A DNA stretch of 64,000 nucleotides from contig OY987264.1 of NCBI GenBank assembly GCA_963920665.1, positions 33,646,906 to 33,710,905 on the forward strand. Reading direction: 5' to 3'. Origin of the DNA: Straminergon stramineum. Lineage: Eukaryota; Streptophyta; Bryopsida; Hypnales; Calliergonaceae. Below, piece by piece: positions 60,701-64,000 of this stretch. The notes under the pieces are model-generated. The model was not told where the DNA came from. It worked only from the letters and a program-made list of their open reading frames with translations, and did not search any database. The number at the start of each line of letters is the position of its first letter. The first letter of the stretch is position 1. A program made the translations under genes and the position numbers.

Positions 60701-63138
60701 GTAAGTCTAGGACAACCATTCTTCTCTTCTTCGATTTGTGTCACACGAATGAGAGAAAAATGACAACTTAAGATTTAGGTTATGAAATGAAGATGGGGAA
60801 TGCATGGACAACATTGTGATGCAATTAGGTAGGGGCTGCAATTAGGTGTAATTACCCTAAATTGTTTTAAGAAATTTTTCTTTAGCATTGTTCCATAGGG
60901 AGAGTAACCAAAAAGCACATATTCAAAATAGCTTCCTCAATGTTAGCCCTTCAACCAGCCAAACAGTAAATGTCTAGGCATTCAAGATTCAATGAAACAG
61001 CTTGCTCAATGTGAGCCCTCCAACCAACTGAAAGAACATATCTGCTAGTTCAAACTTCCACGAGATAGCTTGGTCAGTGAGATTAAATGAAACAAATTGA
61101 CATTCTGTTCAATACCCTTCTGTCAAACCTTCAAACTCTCTCTAAGGTTAGTGCATAGGGATACCTCCCATGAATCATGGGAAGAATTTGTTTTATGATG
61201 TTCAAAAGTTTATTTTTAACACTGCCGAAAATCACTGTTAAGCCATAACAAAGAGGAGTGTTGTCATACCCAAAGATAACACCAGTAGCAGTCTTATTGC
61301 CACCCTTTTGTGGGACGAGGTGCAACACATCCTCCACAAGGAAGCCATCGGTGGAAACGGGAGAAAGGTACTGCAAATGGTAAGGACATGATGCTGTGAT
61401 ACTTGAACAAGAACTAGGCAGGTCGCAGTATGCACTAGCACATGTCACTTGTGCATACGATGCAGAGCTGGAGGGATTATATATGTTGAATGTGGCGTTC
61501 TGCTCACAACCATCACCAAATAGTTAGGATACAAGATTCAAATCTATTGAGATCAAATTTCATTATTAGGACATACGAATTTCTCAATATGTAACCATTC
61601 AAACTGATGTCTAATTCATGATGACCAACTCCAGTTCCATCAAGAGTTTGTTGGTTGAAGATCTCACACTATAATATAGAGGGCAATGTCAGAGAGAGAG
61701 AGTACAGAAATTACATTTCCTTTCTTGCAAAGTGTGGAGTCCATTCTACACTATCCAAGTCCTACTGAAGTAGACAAGTAGATAATCCCATTTCTTTCAA
61801 AAGATTTTAGACAAGTCATGCTTATGCCCATTACTAAGGAGTCCAACCAAATGAATGTGTACATGACTTGTTGGTGACAGGATCCATTTAGGAAATGTAA
61901 GGGATAGGTGCCTAATGGGATTTTTGCATCCTTTACAACTTGTCTCAATTGTCAACTTCATTAAACTAGTATGATTCTAAGTATTAATCATTGTGACAAT
62001 CATCATCACAAAGGTCTATAAATTAGTATTAGCTGGAGTAGATGTACATTTCAAGCGAATTGCCCTGAAAGTTGCCAAAGCCATGAAATTTTGCCACTTT
62101 TACAAAATGGAGGTTCTTAACAAGTACAAGTACTAGAATCATACATTGAGGTAGGATTAAATCATGCAAGCCTCATGGCCCTTGTTTGAAGCCCGGTGAA
62201 CTTACATAGATGGAAGAGATGGAAGGAGCACATGCGATGCAATGTGCACAAGGCACCCATAGCAAGTCACTCCCGGTGTCTAAGGTCACGAAGTAGCTCT
62301 GGCTAGGGGTTCCAATCTCAATGTACGTATAGTGCAACCTGAGGAGCAATTTGATGAGCAACAATGTTCATTGTGCAATTAAACTAAGATATCTTTATAT
62401 AACAATTAGAAGAATGCACGTCATGGAATTTCTTTAAAGAATGTTATGCAACCAAGATAGGTACACCTAAAATTGTCACTATCTCCAATTGCCATTTCAT
62501 AATCTTAGATTATGAATACATATCAATGAAAAAAATATAAACCACCTAAACATCTAATATTTAAGAGTTGGTGTGAAGACTTCCACCAATTGATAAAAAC
62601 TTTAAATCTACATTGCTTTTTGCATACAGTATTCAATTATGCATCCTTTGATGGACCAGTCCTTCATTAAACCCGACTGAAACACGTGACCAGTGCTGAC
62701 AGTGGAAAATTTGGGTGGTCCCCAGCTTGAGAAAAATGAAGAGTCGTTCAAAGCTATATCACAGCACGCTCACCCATCATGTGTGTTATAATAGGTCGAG
62801 TTTCCCATGGAATTCGCCATGAGCGGTAGAGAAGCTTTCGTCGCCCCCGCAGCTGAAGCTCCATGGCTATGGATGTGGCTGCGACGGCGAAGCAAGTCGA
62901 AGTGGAAGAGCATGCGGTGAAAATCAAGCGAGCCTTGTGGAGGCCAATCCTGGAACTGCTCCCCATGACGAAGCTGCAGCTCCTTCCGAGCCTTGTCGGA
63001 GAATCGGTGCGTGACTTCGAAGCTGTACAAGTGGCCTTTGCTTGCCAACACGCCCTCCAGGAGAATCAAACACCATACTTGCAGCAATGAGACGGGAATG
63101 CTTCTGCTGCTGCTCCTCCTCCTGCTTGGCAAAGGCAT
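57747..63138 (-). CDS. Pepsin-type (A1) aspartic protease, plant atypical APF1-like group (9 exons, 467 residues)
   Basis: Secreted or membrane-associated aspartic endopeptidase, similar to Arabidopsis aspartyl protease family protein 1 and relatives. Exons in coding order: 62774-63138, 62206-62338, 61270-61499, 60326-60553, 59492-59627, 58616-58686, 58378-58474, 58198-58261, 57747-57826. Signal peptide about 12-33 (VSLLQVWCLILLEGVLASKG); FEVTHRFSD and LDFHRMLFHFDLLRRR match the pro-region of this group; GLHYTYIEIGTPSQ; first catalytic DTGS at 142-145, then CAHCIACAPS; GCGTNQTGAF and PDGLLGLG; second catalytic DSGT at 345-348; C-terminal SIVGHNFMVNQSVTFDR. No plant-specific saposin-like insert, so it is not a phytepsin. 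Exon 7 could end at 58378 (CTG|GTTCGT, the better donor) or 58369 (GGA|GTTATT); both stay in frame. No typical GPI-anchor tail is seen. Start is the first ATG before the signal peptide. Confidence 0.9.
59972..60008 (+). repeat. Interstitial telomere-like repeat in an aspartic-protease intron
   Basis: Four to five CCCTAAA units, one pair broken by TTCTAAA, lie in the intron between exons 4 and 5. This is the Arabidopsis-type plant telomere sequence. It is short and probably a repair patch or microsatellite. Confidence 0.7.
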
Positions 63139-64000
63139 GAAGGAATTCTAAAGTCTGGCACACTGAGCCTACAGATCATAGCAAGGCTTGGATGAATCCC
63201 TGCTGGTTTCAAGCGGAGTACCATTTGGCTGTCTGGGTTGAGCCAAAGTCATTTTGAGATGGAGAGCGTTGCAGTGGTAGAAAAGCTGGTTTGAAGAGGC
63301 GTGATTGGACTCTGAAAGGAAAGGCTCAGACTTTTGATTTGCAAGAAGCCCGGGTATGCAACTTCCATATTAAATGGCCCTAATTATAATCACTTATAAT
63401 GCATTTTAATCCAATTTTAAGGGATATAATTTGTTTTAATGTAGAATATGCTTGTAGCCCTTTCAACAAGGGATCCAAAAACGTACTTATGTACATGAAA
63501 CAAATATTTTTGAAGACAAGAAAAGCATTAAAAACTTAATTATATGAGTTTTTTTAATACATGTATCATAGGCCGAGCTAGGCAACTTTGGGGGCTTTCT
63601 AATAAAAATTTAATTTTAACTAGACCCAACTTCTTTGTATGCATTTTTAGAAACTATGCATAGGTGTTTCAATTCTTCATATATATTGTGAGTTTTTTTT
63701 CTAAAATGTATGCAATTCATCATTTTTTACACTTAATTTTCTTTTAATTTGGTCTTCACCTAGCTTTTTGGTCTCTTTAATTTGATATAATTTTAACAAA
63801 AGCTGTCCTCTGAGTTGTTTTAATGCCGATGACCCCTATATATAATACAAGAGTCGCGTACCGGGGGCAAGAAGCTCTTCGAGCATGTCAATTGTCAAAA
63901 GCCAAACTTGTTGATCAATCCCGAAATGCAACTTTTGTGTGGGATTTTAACCGGCACTTTTGAAGGCATTCAAGTTTGGTGTGTGACTTGTGATTAAACT
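63139..64000. other. Upstream region of the aspartic-protease gene
   Basis: Should contain the promoter and leader of the protease. GC is moderate to about 63,350 and the rest is AT-rich. A CTATATATAATAC motif at about 63835-63848 could act as a TATA box but is 700 bases from the start codon. No other gene is seen. Confidence 0.45.

Overview
The window is nuclear DNA of a land plant. The evidence is spliced genes with GT-AG introns, five typical plant protein families plus one chloroplast-type membrane protein, and AT-rich, miniature-transposon-rich spacers. The moderate introns and the many CTGC/CTGT-rich patches would suit a bryophyte or another non-seed plant, but that is inference and not a firm identification.

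Layout. Bases 1 to about 28,800 hold no gene I can support. They are AT-rich spacer packed with short terminal-inverted-repeat (TIR) elements. The most striking is a family flanked by TTAA with ends CCCCTAAA.../...TTTAGGGG (six copies here plus one solo end in a gene intron), which resembles non-autonomous piggyBac-type elements. There are also Tourist/PIF-like (TTA or TAA duplications), Stowaway-like, Mutator-like and unclassified elements. From 28,969 to 63,138 the window is gene-rich: (1) an ERECTA-type leucine-rich-repeat receptor kinase with 27 exons (+); (2) a small SAM-dependent methyltransferase (-); (3) after a 5 kb repeat-rich spacer with a ~125-bp tandem repeat and a hAT-like element, a SEL1L/HRD3-type ER-associated degradation protein (-); (4) a serine carboxypeptidase of the SCPL47-49 group (+), sharing a divergent 0.8 kb promoter with gene 3; (5) a UPF0114/YqhA-type membrane protein with a plastid-like leader (+); (6) a pepsin-type (A1) plant aspartic protease (-).

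I assembled every gene exon by exon from reading frame, splice sites and family motifs. All six are complete and in frame, with lengths of 998, 258, 685, 517, 284 and 467 residues. They do not form a pathway. Three of them (HRD3/SEL1L, carboxypeptidase, aspartic protease) act on proteins of the secretory route and the receptor kinase is a cargo of that route, but nothing in the sequence shows that they work together.

The best candidates for something undescribed are the TTAA element family, and a tandemly duplicated host segment in which one copy is intact and the other is split at TTAA by such an element, which itself carries a nested Tourist-like insertion.
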